Origin: Nodosilinea nodulosa PCC 7104
GTDB taxonomy: Bacteria > Cyanobacteriota > Cyanobacteriia > Phormidesmidales > Phormidesmidaceae
Length of the DNA: 64,000 bases
Assembly: GCF_000309385.1 (NCBI RefSeq)
Contig: NZ_JH976537.1
Coordinates: 3,556,612-3,620,611 of the forward strand
Reading direction: 5' to 3'
Below are positions 28,119 to 36,074 of this stretch, piece after piece (position 1 is the first letter of the stretch; every line of letters starts with the position of its first letter). The notes beneath the pieces are model-generated. The model searched no databases. It was not told the DNA's origin and saw only the letters and a program-made list of their open reading frames with translations. The position numbers and the translations under genes were made by a program.

Positions 28119-28498
28119 GCTCACAGCTTGCCCTGCCTCCTAATGCGCAGATGGCTGTCAACCAGCGGCTCTGAGACCTGGTCATTGAGCGCCACCCTTC
28201 CGACTGATGCTAATGCAGGCTGATTTACTGACAAAAGCCCTGCCGTAGGTTGGTGTTGAGCGAAGTGAAACCCAACAGCAGCAAGCCTTTGTTCGGTTCT
28301 GCTGTCGCGCCACCCAACCTACGGCAGCATCAGGGTTTCAAGGGTTTTGCCAGTCAATCAGCAATGCAGGTGGCCACGCTTAGTTCCAAGCCTCACCCGG
28401 TTTTGCGCCCGGGCGCTATGTGGCGCGCTTGCTGCTTTTGATCAGGACAATCATATATCTCTGAAGGCTTTCCCATTAAGCCTTCCTTATTGCTGTAA
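28119..28498. other. Intergenic region holding a palindromic repeat
   Basis: About 380 bases between the SH3 gene and the IS982. They contain the 28241-28326 inverted-repeat element and a short terminator-like hairpin GAAGGCTT/AAGCCTTC at 28463-28485. I see no gene. Confidence 0.55.
28241..28326 (+). repeat. Inverted-repeat miniature element, family 2, copy 1
   Basis: An 86-bp unit framed by exact 13-bp inverted repeats TGCCGTAGGTTGG. The inner part has GCGAAGTGAAACCC and GGTTCTGCTG. A second copy in the opposite orientation, at 51405-51498, shares the same blocks (GGTTCTGCTG, GCGCCACCCA and a GAAGTG/ACCC region). It looks like a non-autonomous element or a dispersed cyanobacterial palindrome. 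Confidence 0.7.
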
Positions 28499-28547
28499 CT
28501 AATTAACCTGAGTTCGGGATAAGGAAAGGAGGGGCTCTGTAAGCTGA

Positions 28548-28651
28548 TATAGCTGTAGCCAGTCTGGTTAAGACATGTCTCCTATGACCGTTCAAACGTT
28601 TGAACGGTCATAGGGTTCCTGGATGTCCTAACCAACGTGACTATGGCTATA
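28548..28651 (+). repeat. 104-bp palindromic miniature element, copy 2 (nested in IS982)
   Basis: The best preserved copy. The ends are TATAGC and GCTATA, and the centre is a perfect 32-bp palindrome made of CTATGACCGTTCAAAC and its complement. Arms GTCTGGTTAAGACA and GTCCTAACCAACG are conserved with the copies at 403 and 44202. A TA duplication outside the ends is compatible with a Tc1/IS630-type mechanism. It lies 28 bases before the IS982 transposase ATG. Confidence 0.85.
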
Positions 28652-28679
28652 TCACGTAAATGATTCAGCAGGCCCCCCT

Positions 28680-29558
28680 ATGGATAGTCTAGAAGAGCTG
28701 TTTTGCCACATTGATGATTTCTGCTGTCAGTTCGAGCCGAAATGGCACCAGATGCTGCTGGGTGAAGGCGTTCAACACCGTCAGCGCCAGCGATCGCTGA
28801 GCTTAAGCGAGGTGATGACAATCTTGGTGTGCTTCCACCAGCAGCACTATCGCAACTTCAAGGCGTTCTACAACAAGCATGTCTGCGTGCACTGGCGAGA
28901 GGCCTTTCCTGGCCTGGTCAGCTATCACCGCTTTGTGGAGTGGATGCCGTCGGCTCTGCTGCCCTTATGCGTGTACCTGAAGCACTGTTTTGGCGCTTGT
29001 AGCGGCATCAGCTTTATCGATAGCAGCAGCCTCAAGGTGTGCCACAACCGTCGGATTCGACGCCACAAGGTGTTTCGCGGCCTGGCGGCTCGGGGCAAAA
29101 CCTCAGTTGACTGGTTCTTTGGCTTCAAGCTCCACCTGGTGGTTAATGACCAAGGGGAGTTGCTCAACATCCAAATCACGCCGGGCAATACCGACGACCG
29201 CAAGCCCGCCTGTGACTTGCTTCAAGGCCTCTATGGCAAGGTCTTTGCTGACCGGGGCTATGTCTCCAAAGCACTGGCAGAACGCCTCTTTGAGACCTGT
29301 GGCATCGAGTTCTTTGCCAAACCCAGGCGCAACATGACAAACCACTTGATGCGGCTCACCGACAAGTTACTGGCCCGCAAGCGCGCCATTGTCGAAACCG
29401 TCATTGACCAGCTCAAGAACATCTCCCAGATTGAGCATTCCAGGCATCGCAGCCCTACCAACTTCATGGTCAATGTCATCTGTGGCTTGATTGCCTACTG
29501 CCATCAGCCCAAGAAGCCTTCCCTCAATCTTGACTTCGCTCTTCCTCCATCGGCTTAA
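28680..29558 (+). CDS. IS982-family transposase
   Basis: A 292-aa DDE transposase of the IS982 family. [13 protein letters not shown] contains the first catalytic Asp, [12 protein letters not shown] the second, and [12 protein letters not shown] the Glu. Length and frame are complete, so it may be functional. Its promoter region now carries a 104-bp palindrome that could change expression. Confidence 0.94.
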   Translation: MDSLEELFCHIDDFCCQFEPKWHQMLLGEGVQHRQRQRSLSLSEVMTILVCFHQQHYRNFKAFYNKHVCVHWREAFPGLVSYHRFVEWMPSALLPLCVYLKHCFGACSGISFIDSSSLKVCHNRRIRRHKVFRGLAARGKTSVDWFFGFKLHLVVNDQGELLNIQITPGNTDDRKPACDLLQGLYGKVFADRGYVSKALAERLFETCGIEFFAKPRRNMTNHLMRLTDKLLARKRAIVETVIDQLKNISQIEHSRHRSPTNFMVNVICGLIAYCHQPKKPSLNLDFALPPSA

Positions 29559-29584
29559 CCCGAACTCAGGTTAATTAGGTTAAA

Positions 29585-30163
29585 TTAAGCGGGTACGCCA
29601 GCGGCGGCAGCAGTATCGTCCGAAAAAGCGACCACAAGCACATCCACATCCTGAATCTCAGAGAGCCAGTCAGAATGGTTATGCTGTAGTGATTTTAGCT
29701 CTACTGATTTATGCTCGCTGGCCCCGGTTTGGACATGGCACCCCATTCGTTCAAGGCAGCTACTTAGGGCATGCATCAAAGTTTGCTCATTCGAGCTAGG
29801 TTCTCTTTGCCAAATGATTGCGACTTTTATCTCTCCTGCAAACTCCTCGCCCAGGGAATGGGCAATTTCTGCAGGGCTATAGTGGCGCATAACCGCTCCT
29901 CGAATGCGCTTTTTACTAACTTTCTCCCCTAGGGCAACAGATAGCTTCTTCCAGAGCTTATAGCCTACAGACTTCTCAACATACTCAGGATTCAGAGGGT
30001 AGATCTCTTCATAGGTTCTCCCCTCCCAGGAGCCAACAAATATGTTGATCTCCAAATCATTAAGGCGTCGCCCCAAGGCCCTAAATAGAGCATCATCGAC
30101 AAACAGAAGGGCATCTTGAGCCGTAATGTCTTCAGAGTTAAGCATTCTTTGACTGTGTTGCAT
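29585..30163 (-). CDS. vMAP-type HTH domain protein, C-terminal domain possibly cut short
   Basis: Residues 10-90 of about 192 resemble the N-terminal HTH of vWA-MoxR-associated proteins (vMAP), with LGRRLNDLEINIFVGSWEGR, TYEEI and a KLWKKLSVALGEKVSKK segment. That domain typically heads NTPase or signalling proteins in cyanobacterial conflict systems. The rest starts a Rossmann/TIR-like alpha-beta unit (IKVAIIWQ, then DVDVLVVAFSDD) but stops after A-A-G-V-P-A, only 7 bases from the IS982 edge. It may be a truncated signalling protein. The ATG at 30163 is chosen over a GTG at 30172. Confidence 0.65.
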   Translation of the reverse strand: MQHSQRMLNSEDITAQDALLFVDDALFRALGRRLNDLEINIFVGSWEGRTYEEIYPLNPEYVEKSVGYKLWKKLSVALGEKVSKKRIRGAVMRHYSPAEIAHSLGEEFAGEIKVAIIWQREPSSNEQTLMHALSSCLERMGCHVQTGASEHKSVELKSLQHNHSDWLSEIQDVDVLVVAFSDDTAAAAGVPA

Positions 30164-30616
30164 TGCGTGCACCTATCGCTTAGGCCACATGGGAACCGGA
30201 ATTCTCCTTCTTAGGCAGCAAAAGTCTTATCAGAGAAGCTGAATCCATATATCATTCTACGCCCAACTGCAAAAATTAGGTTGATCCAGATCACATCCAA
30301 AAGTGATAATGCCAACCCATAAAAACACAGGAATCACACCGGGGCATTGCAAGTTTAGCTAGGCTTTGTCTGTGACCCAATGGTCTTAGGTCGATGCTGG
30401 TAAATCAGGGTAAAGTCTGAGTTTTTGCGAGGATTAGAGCAAGAATTCATTTAGAAAGCTATCCACAATTCACGAGCCTGTTCTATTTTTTGGCAAATCA
30501 GTGAGTTTTTATGGTTGATGAAACATCCCTAAAAAGGAACATTATGGTTTCATCACCTCTCCCTGTTCTGTGAATCGGCTCGATTAATTATCACATCACA
30601 ACCCTGGAGAGCACCT
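30164..30616. other. Intergenic region between divergent genes
   Basis: About 450 bases, clearly more AT-rich than the flanks. There is no family-like frame. GGAGAG lies at 30605-30610 as the ribosome-binding site of the HD gene. No RNA gene or strong hairpin was seen. Confidence 0.45.
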
Positions 30617-31522
30617 ATGCGTCAGAATTTTCTTGAGCCAATTGAAAACCGCCTCCAGAGAGGCTACAGCACCATGTTTGGCTGTACAGCGCTTGGGTAT
30701 TGGTACGCCTTCATAGCTATAGCTAACGAGATCGGACCCTACTTAAAAAGCACTGATGCGCCCTATCACAATGCTGACCACACAATCCAGGTATTGTCAG
30801 TGGGGCAAACGATTTTGGAAGGGCGTCATCTACAGCACCACAACCTTACGCCCCAGGACTGGCTCAATATGATGGTAGCCCTACTGTGCCACGACATCGG
30901 CTATGTTCGAGGCATTTGTCCTGGCGATGATTGCTCTGTCAACCGTTTTTCAACTGGTCACGGAGAAGACTGGATCGTGCTGCCAAGCCGTTCGACAGAC
31001 GCCAGCTTAACCCCTTACCATGTCGATCGAGGAAAAATGTTTGTAAGTTATCATTTGGCGGAGCATCATCTGTTAAATGTTGACACGGTAGTCGCCTGTA
31101 TTGAACACACCAGATTCCCTGTTCCGCCTGAACCAGGCTACCAAACCACCAGCGATTTACCAGGTCTGTGTCGGGCGGCTGACCTGCTGGGGCAGCTCAG
31201 CGATTCAGACTATCTGAAAAAGCTCTCGTCTCTATTTTGCGAATTTACAGAAACAGGGACCAATGCTGCAATGGGATACGAATCGGTGGCTGATCTACGG
31301 GCCAACTATCCCCATTTTTATTGGCATGTGGTGTATTCATTTATTCAACCTGCTCTCAGGTATTTGGCCGTAATCCCAGACGGTCGCCGGGTCATCGCCC
31401 AGCTGTTTACTAACGTATATCTGGTGGAGTTAGAGCAGTCATTGTCAGAGGCTTCTCCAACGGGCTGGAATCAGCAGGCTCCAGATCAAGGGCTTTGTCC
31501 TTTTGCTGACTCGGCAATTTAG
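30617..31522 (+). CDS. HD-domain metal-dependent phosphohydrolase
   Basis: A 301-aa protein with HD-superfamily metal ligands: YHNADHT (H51, H55) and LLCHDIGY (H92, D93). The spacing resembles class I cyclic nucleotide phosphodiesterases, so the substrate may be a cyclic nucleotide or another phosphoester; that is inference. Related cyanobacterial proteins are annotated as HD metalloproteins of unknown substrate. It stands upstream of the membrane Ser/Thr kinase with a 140-base gap, so the two may be expressed together in a signalling context. Confidence 0.8.
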   Translation: MRQNFLEPIENRLQRGYSTMFGCTALGYWYAFIAIANEIGPYLKSTDAPYHNADHTIQVLSVGQTILEGRHLQHHNLTPQDWLNMMVALLCHDIGYVRGICPGDDCSVNRFSTGHGEDWIVLPSRSTDASLTPYHVDRGKMFVSYHLAEHHLLNVDTVVACIEHTRFPVPPEPGYQTTSDLPGLCRAADLLGQLSDSDYLKKLSSLFCEFTETGTNAAMGYESVADLRANYPHFYWHVVYSFIQPALRYLAVIPDGRRVIAQLFTNVYLVELEQSLSEASPTGWNQQAPDQGLCPFADSAI

Positions 31523-31664
31523 GCCTGTCCAGAGAATGCCTCAGGGCCTGACTTAACCCTCGGAAACTCAGCCCAGCTGTTTATAGCAACAGTGCGGGTT
31601 TGCGCTAATCTGTGACAGATACAGAGAACCCACCACTAGCTAGAGTGGTTCAGCAGTACGCGCC

Positions 31665-33674
31665 ATGGCTGAAACAGGACAGGGAGAACGGTTGCTTGGA
31701 AAACGCTACCGGGTGCTGCGGCAGCTCAGCCGGGGTAGCTTTGGCGACACCTACCTGGCTGAAGATAGCCATCGGTTTCAAGAGCTGTGCGTGCTCAAGG
31801 AGTTTAACCCCCAGGTACCCGGTAAACTGGCGCTTGATAAGGCCCAAACCCTGTTTGAGCGCGAGGCCAGCATTCTCTACCAGATCAATCACCCCCAGGT
31901 GCCTCGATTTCGCGAGCTGCTGCGCGATGGGGTACGCCTCTTTTTAGTGCAGGACTACGTTGAAGGCCCTACGTACCGGGAGTTGCTCGATCGCCGCCGG
32001 GCGTACGACGGGCGCTTTAGCGAAGCCGAGGTGGTTCAGTTTTTGATGCAGACCCTGCCGCTACTGCAATATCTGCACAGCATCGGCATTGTGCACCGCG
32101 ACATTTCGCCCGACAACCTGATTCAGCGCAACGCCGACGGTCGCCCGGTGCTGATTGACTTTGGCGGTGTCAAGCAGCTAGTGGTCAACGTGCGCTATCA
32201 GCTGGGGGTGACCCAGCCCTACCAGGCCACCGACGGCAGCATCACCCGGCTGGGCACCGCAGGTTATGCTCCCGAAGAACAGCGGGCATCGGGACAGGTC
32301 AGCCCCGCAACGGATCTCTATGCCCTGGGAGTTACGGCCCTGGTGTTGCTGACTGGCAAGGAACCCAAGGAGCTGTATGACGATCGCCGCGATCGCTGGG
32401 TCTGGCCCGAGCAGGTAGAACTCTCGGCAACCCTGACCCAGGTGCTGACGCAGCTGGTGGCCCGCCAACCCGGCGATCGCTACCAGTCGGCGGGGCAGGT
32501 ACTGGCAGCGCTCAATCTGGCCCATCCAGACCCTCTCTCGGCGGCCTGGTCCCAGCCCATGCCCATCCGCATGCAGCCGGTGGTGCCGCCGCCTCAGCCC
32601 ACGGTAGCCGTGGCCCCGGTGGCCCCCTACGCCCCGCCTATGGCCTACGACCCCACAGCGACGGTACCGCCACCGCCGCGAGCGGTGCCGGTACAAAAGA
32701 CATCGACAGGGTGCTGGCCCGCCCTGGTGGGGCTACTGCTCACAGTGGGGGTGGCCGGGGGGCTGTGGTGGTGGCTCGACCCGCTGAGCCAGTTTGGCGG
32801 CGGTGGGTCAGAGGTGGTGTCGCCCGGCGGCAGCGATGCGGGCAACCCCAACCTGAGCGAGGTCGAGCGCACCCGCAAGCAGGCTCTGCGCGATCGCGCC
32901 GTCGCCCTCGGCGTTGACTGGGGCTATCTCACCAGCCTCACCGATCAGCTTTTCTTTGAGAAAAACCCCAACCGCCAAGGCACCCAGCTCACCGATCAGC
33001 CCGCAGACGAGCCGCTGCGAGCCGAGTGGGATGCGATCGCGAATCGCAATCTAGACCTGCTCGAAGCCAATCTCAGCACCGAGGCCCGCCGCAAGCTGGG
33101 CCGCTATAACCCCACCGACAGCGATCGCTGGAAGCGTCAGGTCAACCAGCTCTATGTCAGCACCAATGCTCTCTACGACCTCACCGATGCCCGCTTTAAC
33201 CAGCTCTTTCCAGAGCGGGCTAAGGGGGGCTTTGTTGAAACTCCCATCGACCAAATCCGGCTGGCCCTGGCGCAGGATCAGGTCAACGCCATGGAAAGCG
33301 GCGCTAACCTGACTGAAATTACCTTCCAGCAGGGAGCCCTAAGTCAGCAGCAGCAGGGCAACCTCAACCCCGGCGGCGGCCAGGTCTATATTCTCAACCT
33401 CAGCGCCGGGCAGCTCCTGCGCCTCAACCTCCAGGCCCCGCCCGACAGCACTCGCCTGTCAATTTACGTGCCGGTCCCCACCGACGAGGTGCCCCATCTG
33501 CTTGCCGATGCCGAGCAAAATACCTGGGCTGGTGAGCTGCCCCAGTCTGGCTACTACGAAATCGTGGTGGTCTCTAGGGCCAGCAGCCCCATCGCTTACA
33601 ACCTGACCGTAGCCGTTGACAATGTCACCAACGACATCCTCAACCGGCCAGACCCACCGGCAAAAGACAACTAG
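31665..33674 (+). CDS. Membrane-bound serine/threonine protein kinase
   Basis: A 669-aa eukaryotic-type kinase. The Gly loop RGSFGD is at residues 23-28, the ATP lysine is K45, the catalytic HRD is at 144-146, N151 follows and DFG is at 165-167. A proline-rich juxtamembrane part (about 300-345) leads to one membrane helix (351-371). The outer C-terminal region of about 300 residues ends in a beta-rich domain (GGQVYILNLSAGQLLRLNLQAP, like pre-peptidase C-terminal domains). The outside domain presumably senses a signal; ligand and substrate are unknown. No phosphatase gene is adjacent. Confidence 0.93.
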   Translation: MAETGQGERLLGKRYRVLRQLSRGSFGDTYLAEDSHRFQELCVLKEFNPQVPGKLALDKAQTLFEREASILYQINHPQVPRFRELLRDGVRLFLVQDYVEGPTYRELLDRRRAYDGRFSEAEVVQFLMQTLPLLQYLHSIGIVHRDISPDNLIQRNADGRPVLIDFGGVKQLVVNVRYQLGVTQPYQATDGSITRLGTAGYAPEEQRASGQVSPATDLYALGVTALVLLTGKEPKELYDDRRDRWVWPEQVELSATLTQVLTQLVARQPGDRYQSAGQVLAALNLAHPDPLSAAWSQPMPIRMQPVVPPPQPTVAVAPVAPYAPPMAYDPTATVPPPPRAVPVQKTSTGCWPALVGLLLTVGVAGGLWWWLDPLSQFGGGGSEVVSPGGSDAGNPNLSEVERTRKQALRDRAVALGVDWGYLTSLTDQLFFEKNPNRQGTQLTDQPADEPLRAEWDAIANRNLDLLEANLSTEARRKLGRYNPTDSDRWKRQVNQLYVSTNALYDLTDARFNQLFPERAKGGFVETPIDQIRLALAQDQVNAMESGANLTEITFQQGALSQQQQGNLNPGGGQVYILNLSAGQLLRLNLQAPPDSTRLSIYVPVPTDEVPHLLADAEQNTWAGELPQSGYYEIVVVSRASSPIAYNLTVAVDNVTNDILNRPDPPAKDN

Positions 33675-33779
33675 CGTCATCGCCGAAGAAACAGCCACCC
33701 CCGGCGGATGTTACCTTTTGCAACACATTGGGCAAGTTAGGGAATGCCGTTCGCCTATGCCTAAGCACCTTCTGCCGCC

Positions 33780-34244
33780 ATGAACCATGCCCTGCTCGCC
33801 ACTATTCAGCAGTCTGACGGTCGCTACCTGAGCGATTTGGAGCTTCGCCCCCTGGCGCAATTTGTCGCATCCTTTGACTCTCGGGTGAAAACCTACACCC
33901 GCCTCAAGGCTGAGGGCGAGACGCTAGTGCTCAGCGCTCTGCGGCAGCTCATGCTCACCCATCAGTCGGCGGTTCAGGAGCACGGAACCAAGTGCCAGCG
34001 CGACATGCTCTACAGCCTGGATTGCATTGCCAAAGCTATTCTGCTCGACAACTCCGACGGCTTTGTAGAAGAGTACGTGGTGTGGATGCAAAATATTACC
34101 CGCGCTCTGCATAAAGAAGACTCTGCGATCGCCGCCTACCGCAGCCTGCAAACCGAAATTGCCGCGACTCTGCCCGCCGAGGGCGCCCATCTGGTCAACG
34201 GCTATTTAGATAAACTCATTGCCGCCTTTGCCGAAGGCATGTAG
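33780..34244 (+). CDS. Orphan phycobiliprotein-like (globin-fold) protein
   Basis: A 154-aa protein resembling the phycobilisome alpha/beta family (pfam00502): helical start with DGRYLSDLELRPLAQFV, and a middle block CQRDMLYSLDCIAKAILL like the CxRD block around the bilin-binding cysteine of phycocyanin and allophycocyanin. C72 stands at the equivalent position. It is not near any apc or cpc gene or linker. It could bind a bilin, act as a bilin-free phycobilisome-associated factor or be a NblB-like degradation factor; none is shown by the sequence alone. Confidence 0.7.
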   Translation: MNHALLATIQQSDGRYLSDLELRPLAQFVASFDSRVKTYTRLKAEGETLVLSALRQLMLTHQSAVQEHGTKCQRDMLYSLDCIAKAILLDNSDGFVEEYVVWMQNITRALHKEDSAIAAYRSLQTEIAATLPAEGAHLVNGYLDKLIAAFAEGM

Positions 34245-34353
34245 GGCAATAGCCCCAGCCCCAAGCTGGCTGAAACTTCCCTCCCAGGGCTGATGATGGC
34301 CCAGCGCCACTGGGCAGACTATAGGGTACTGGTGCATTCATGGTTTAGCGCTC

Positions 34354-34851
34354 ATGAGCCTACGCAGTCACGCCTACACCATAGCCGCTTCGAGGGCAGA
34401 CATTTTGACCGATTCCGCCGCCCCTAGAGCCTATTTAATCGAGCTTTCGACCGTTCAGCAACAGCCTCTGCTAGGTGACTATGACCAGGGCAATTTTCGC
34501 CCTAACGACTGCGGTCTCATCGTCGCCGACGAATGGGTGCGATCGGCCACCAACCGCAAGGGCATTGACATCGATGTCTGGACAATTACCCCTAATCGCC
34601 TGCAAAGTATTGTCTTTTTACAGGTGCCCATTGCTCCAGCGCTGGTCTTAACAGGGGGGCTAGGTAGCCAAAAGCCGTGGTTGCTGTCGTCGTTTATCGC
34701 CAGCTTTAAAGCAGCGGCGGCCAAGCGCATTAACCTACGGCTCAACCAGGTCGGCCAATCGGTGTGGCAGCGCAACTACGACGAATGCCTGATCGCCGAC
34801 GAATCCCAGCTTTCTGAACTGCGCCATCAGCTTCAGGTAGTGGCGCGCTAA
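34354..34851 (+). CDS. RAYT/IS200-like transposase relative lacking the HUH histidines
   Basis: A 165-aa protein with the layout of REP-associated tyrosine transposases. It has an AYLIELSTVQQQPLLGDYD segment (like AYFITICTQ...LFG), an N-DCGLIVADEW segment and WTITPNRLQSIVFL, where family members have xMPNHxHGI. The C-terminal SVWQRNYDECLIADE matches the tyrosine-bearing QSVWQRNYYEHII region. The two catalytic histidines are replaced (PNR-L-Q), so DNA nicking seems lost although the frame is open. It overlaps the convergent yqeY gene by four bases. Confidence 0.7.
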   Translation: MSLRSHAYTIAASRADILTDSAAPRAYLIELSTVQQQPLLGDYDQGNFRPNDCGLIVADEWVRSATNRKGIDIDVWTITPNRLQSIVFLQVPIAPALVLTGGLGSQKPWLLSSFIASFKAAAAKRINLRLNQVGQSVWQRNYDECLIADESQLSELRHQLQVVAR

Positions 34852-35306
34852 CTGCCCAGTTTGGCCTTGACCAGCGCCTGCACCTTGCCTCCGTCAGCCC
34901 GGCCCTTGAGTTGCTGCATGGCCGGCCCCATCACCTTACCCATGTCCTTGGGCGATGTGGCCCCGGTTTTGGCAATCAGGTCGTCAATGACGGCTTCTAC
35001 CTCGGCATCGCTGAGCTGTTGGGGCAGATATTCTGCAATAATCTCCAGTTCTTGAGCTTCTTGGGTCGCCAAATCTTCTCGCCCAGCCTTCCGGTACTGC
35101 TCAACGGAGTCTTTGCGCTGTTTGGCCAGCTGGGTCAGCACCTCTAGCTCCTGCTCAGGAGTGAGTTCGCTCTGGCCGCTGGGGCGCACCAGAGTTTCTT
35201 TTTCGAGAATGACTTTTTTAATGCTGCGCACCGTCTCCAGACGGAGTTTGTCCTTCGCCTTCATGGCGGTTTTAATATCGTCGCTAATGCGATCTTTTAA
35301 GCTCAT
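34848..35306 (-). CDS. GatB/YqeY domain protein
   Basis: A 152-aa stand-alone YqeY protein from the ATG at 35306, beginning SLKDRISDDIKTAMKAKDKLRLETVRSI. The helical domain is the same one found at the C-terminus of GatB, where it contacts tRNA. A role in amidotransferase or tRNA quality control is inferred from the fold. A longer start at 35339 is less like the family. Its stop overlaps that of the RAYT-like gene. Confidence 0.92.
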   Translation of the reverse strand: MSLKDRISDDIKTAMKAKDKLRLETVRSIKKVILEKETLVRPSGQSELTPEQELEVLTQLAKQRKDSVEQYRKAGREDLATQEAQELEIIAEYLPQQLSDAEVEAVIDDLIAKTGATSPKDMGKVMGPAMQQLKGRADGGKVQALVKAKLGS

Positions 35307-35372
35307 TGAGAAGACATCCTTGCACTTGCCTAAGCGCATCGTAGGCTACCCTCTCACTTTACCGGGTGATTG

Positions 35373-35551
35373 AAGGAGGTGGGGAGTGGGGGGATGGGGA
35401 AGGTGAGGGAGGTGAGGGAGATGGGGAAGGTGGAGAAGGTGAGGAAGGTGAGGAGTTCAAAACTTCTCCATCCCCTCATCCCCTCATCCCCTCATCCCCT
35501 CATCCCCTCATCCCCCTATCCCCTCATCCCCCTATCCCCTCATCCCCCTCC
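35373..35551 (+). repeat. Purine-rich then pyrimidine-rich simple repeats
   Basis: The left part (35373-35455) is a run of imperfect GGTGAGGGA/GGTGGAGAA units. The right part (35469-35551) is tandem CATCCCCT with some CATCCCCCTATCCCCT variants. The two halves are roughly complementary and meet at GGAGTTCAAAACTTCTCC, so they can fold into a large hairpin. The right end lies inside the 3' end of the neighbouring gene (35524-35967) and encodes its stop. Confidence 0.88.
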
Positions 35552-35967
35552 AACTGCTGCCCTAAAAAATTGATTAAATCGGCGCAGGTAAACAGCTGGG
35601 TTTCATCAAAGTGTTCGCTAATATCGAGGCCAAAGGTGGTGTAGAAGTCTTCGCACAGGGTGAGTCCCCAGTCGAACCAGCACACCGCCGGAAAGGCCAG
35701 ATCGTCGACCAGGTGGTCGCTGGGCCGGACCCGACCGATCTCAAGACCGGAGTAGGCGTGCAGATGGTGGTAGGCAAAGGCGATGAGCGGCTGGGGCAGG
35801 GCATGGGCCACGGCCGGAGGCGTCCAATAGCGCACAAACCACTGATCGCTGGTGAGGCAGGGGCGCGATTGCAGCCACTGGTTGACCCGGTGGCGGGCGA
35901 CCATGTCAGGGCTGAGGGCCATGTAGGTGGTGAGGCTATTGACAAAGTTTTTCAACGGTTGCCACAT
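35524..35967 (-). CDS. Conserved hypothetical protein with repeat-derived C-terminus
   Basis: A 147-aa protein. The central part (DDLAFPAVCWFDWGLTLCEDF, then FGLDISEHFDETQLFTCADL) suggests an acidic helical unit somewhat like acyl-carrier or four-helix folds, but I cannot name a family. The first 60 residues are basic and helical (VARHRVNQWLQSRP). The last eight residues (EGDEGIGG) and the stop are encoded by the CATCCCCT repeat, so the tail length probably varies between strains. No operon partner is clear. Confidence 0.65.
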   Translation of the reverse strand: MWQPLKNFVNSLTTYMALSPDMVARHRVNQWLQSRPCLTSDQWFVRYWTPPAVAHALPQPLIAFAYHHLHAYSGLEIGRVRPSDHLVDDLAFPAVCWFDWGLTLCEDFYTTFGLDISEHFDETQLFTCADLINFLGQQLEGDEGIGG

Positions 35968-36074
35968 CGGTTTCTGAAACGGCGAGCCTCTGGGGCGTGG
36001 CCTCTGGGGCGTGGCCTTTGAGCTTGGTTAGAGTGTGCCCAAGCTTACGGCTCAAGTCATGGTTTAGGGATGAA

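Larger units (their letters stand above)
28499..29578 (+). mobile_element. IS982-family insertion sequence carrying a nested miniature element
   Basis: It is bounded by perfect 20-bp inverted repeats CTAATTAACCTGAGTTCGGG (28499-28518 and 29559-29578). The outer six bases may instead include an AATT target duplication. The transposase stop TAA directly abuts the right repeat. Between the left repeat and the transposase start sits a 104-bp palindromic element (28548-28651), so the length of about 1.08 kb exceeds the roughly 0.97 kb expected without it. Confidence 0.88.

Noticed and set aside
28463..28485. Hairpin GAAGGCTT/AAGCCTTC as a terminator
   Set aside because: Short stem and no T-run on either strand; kept only as a note within the intergenic entry.
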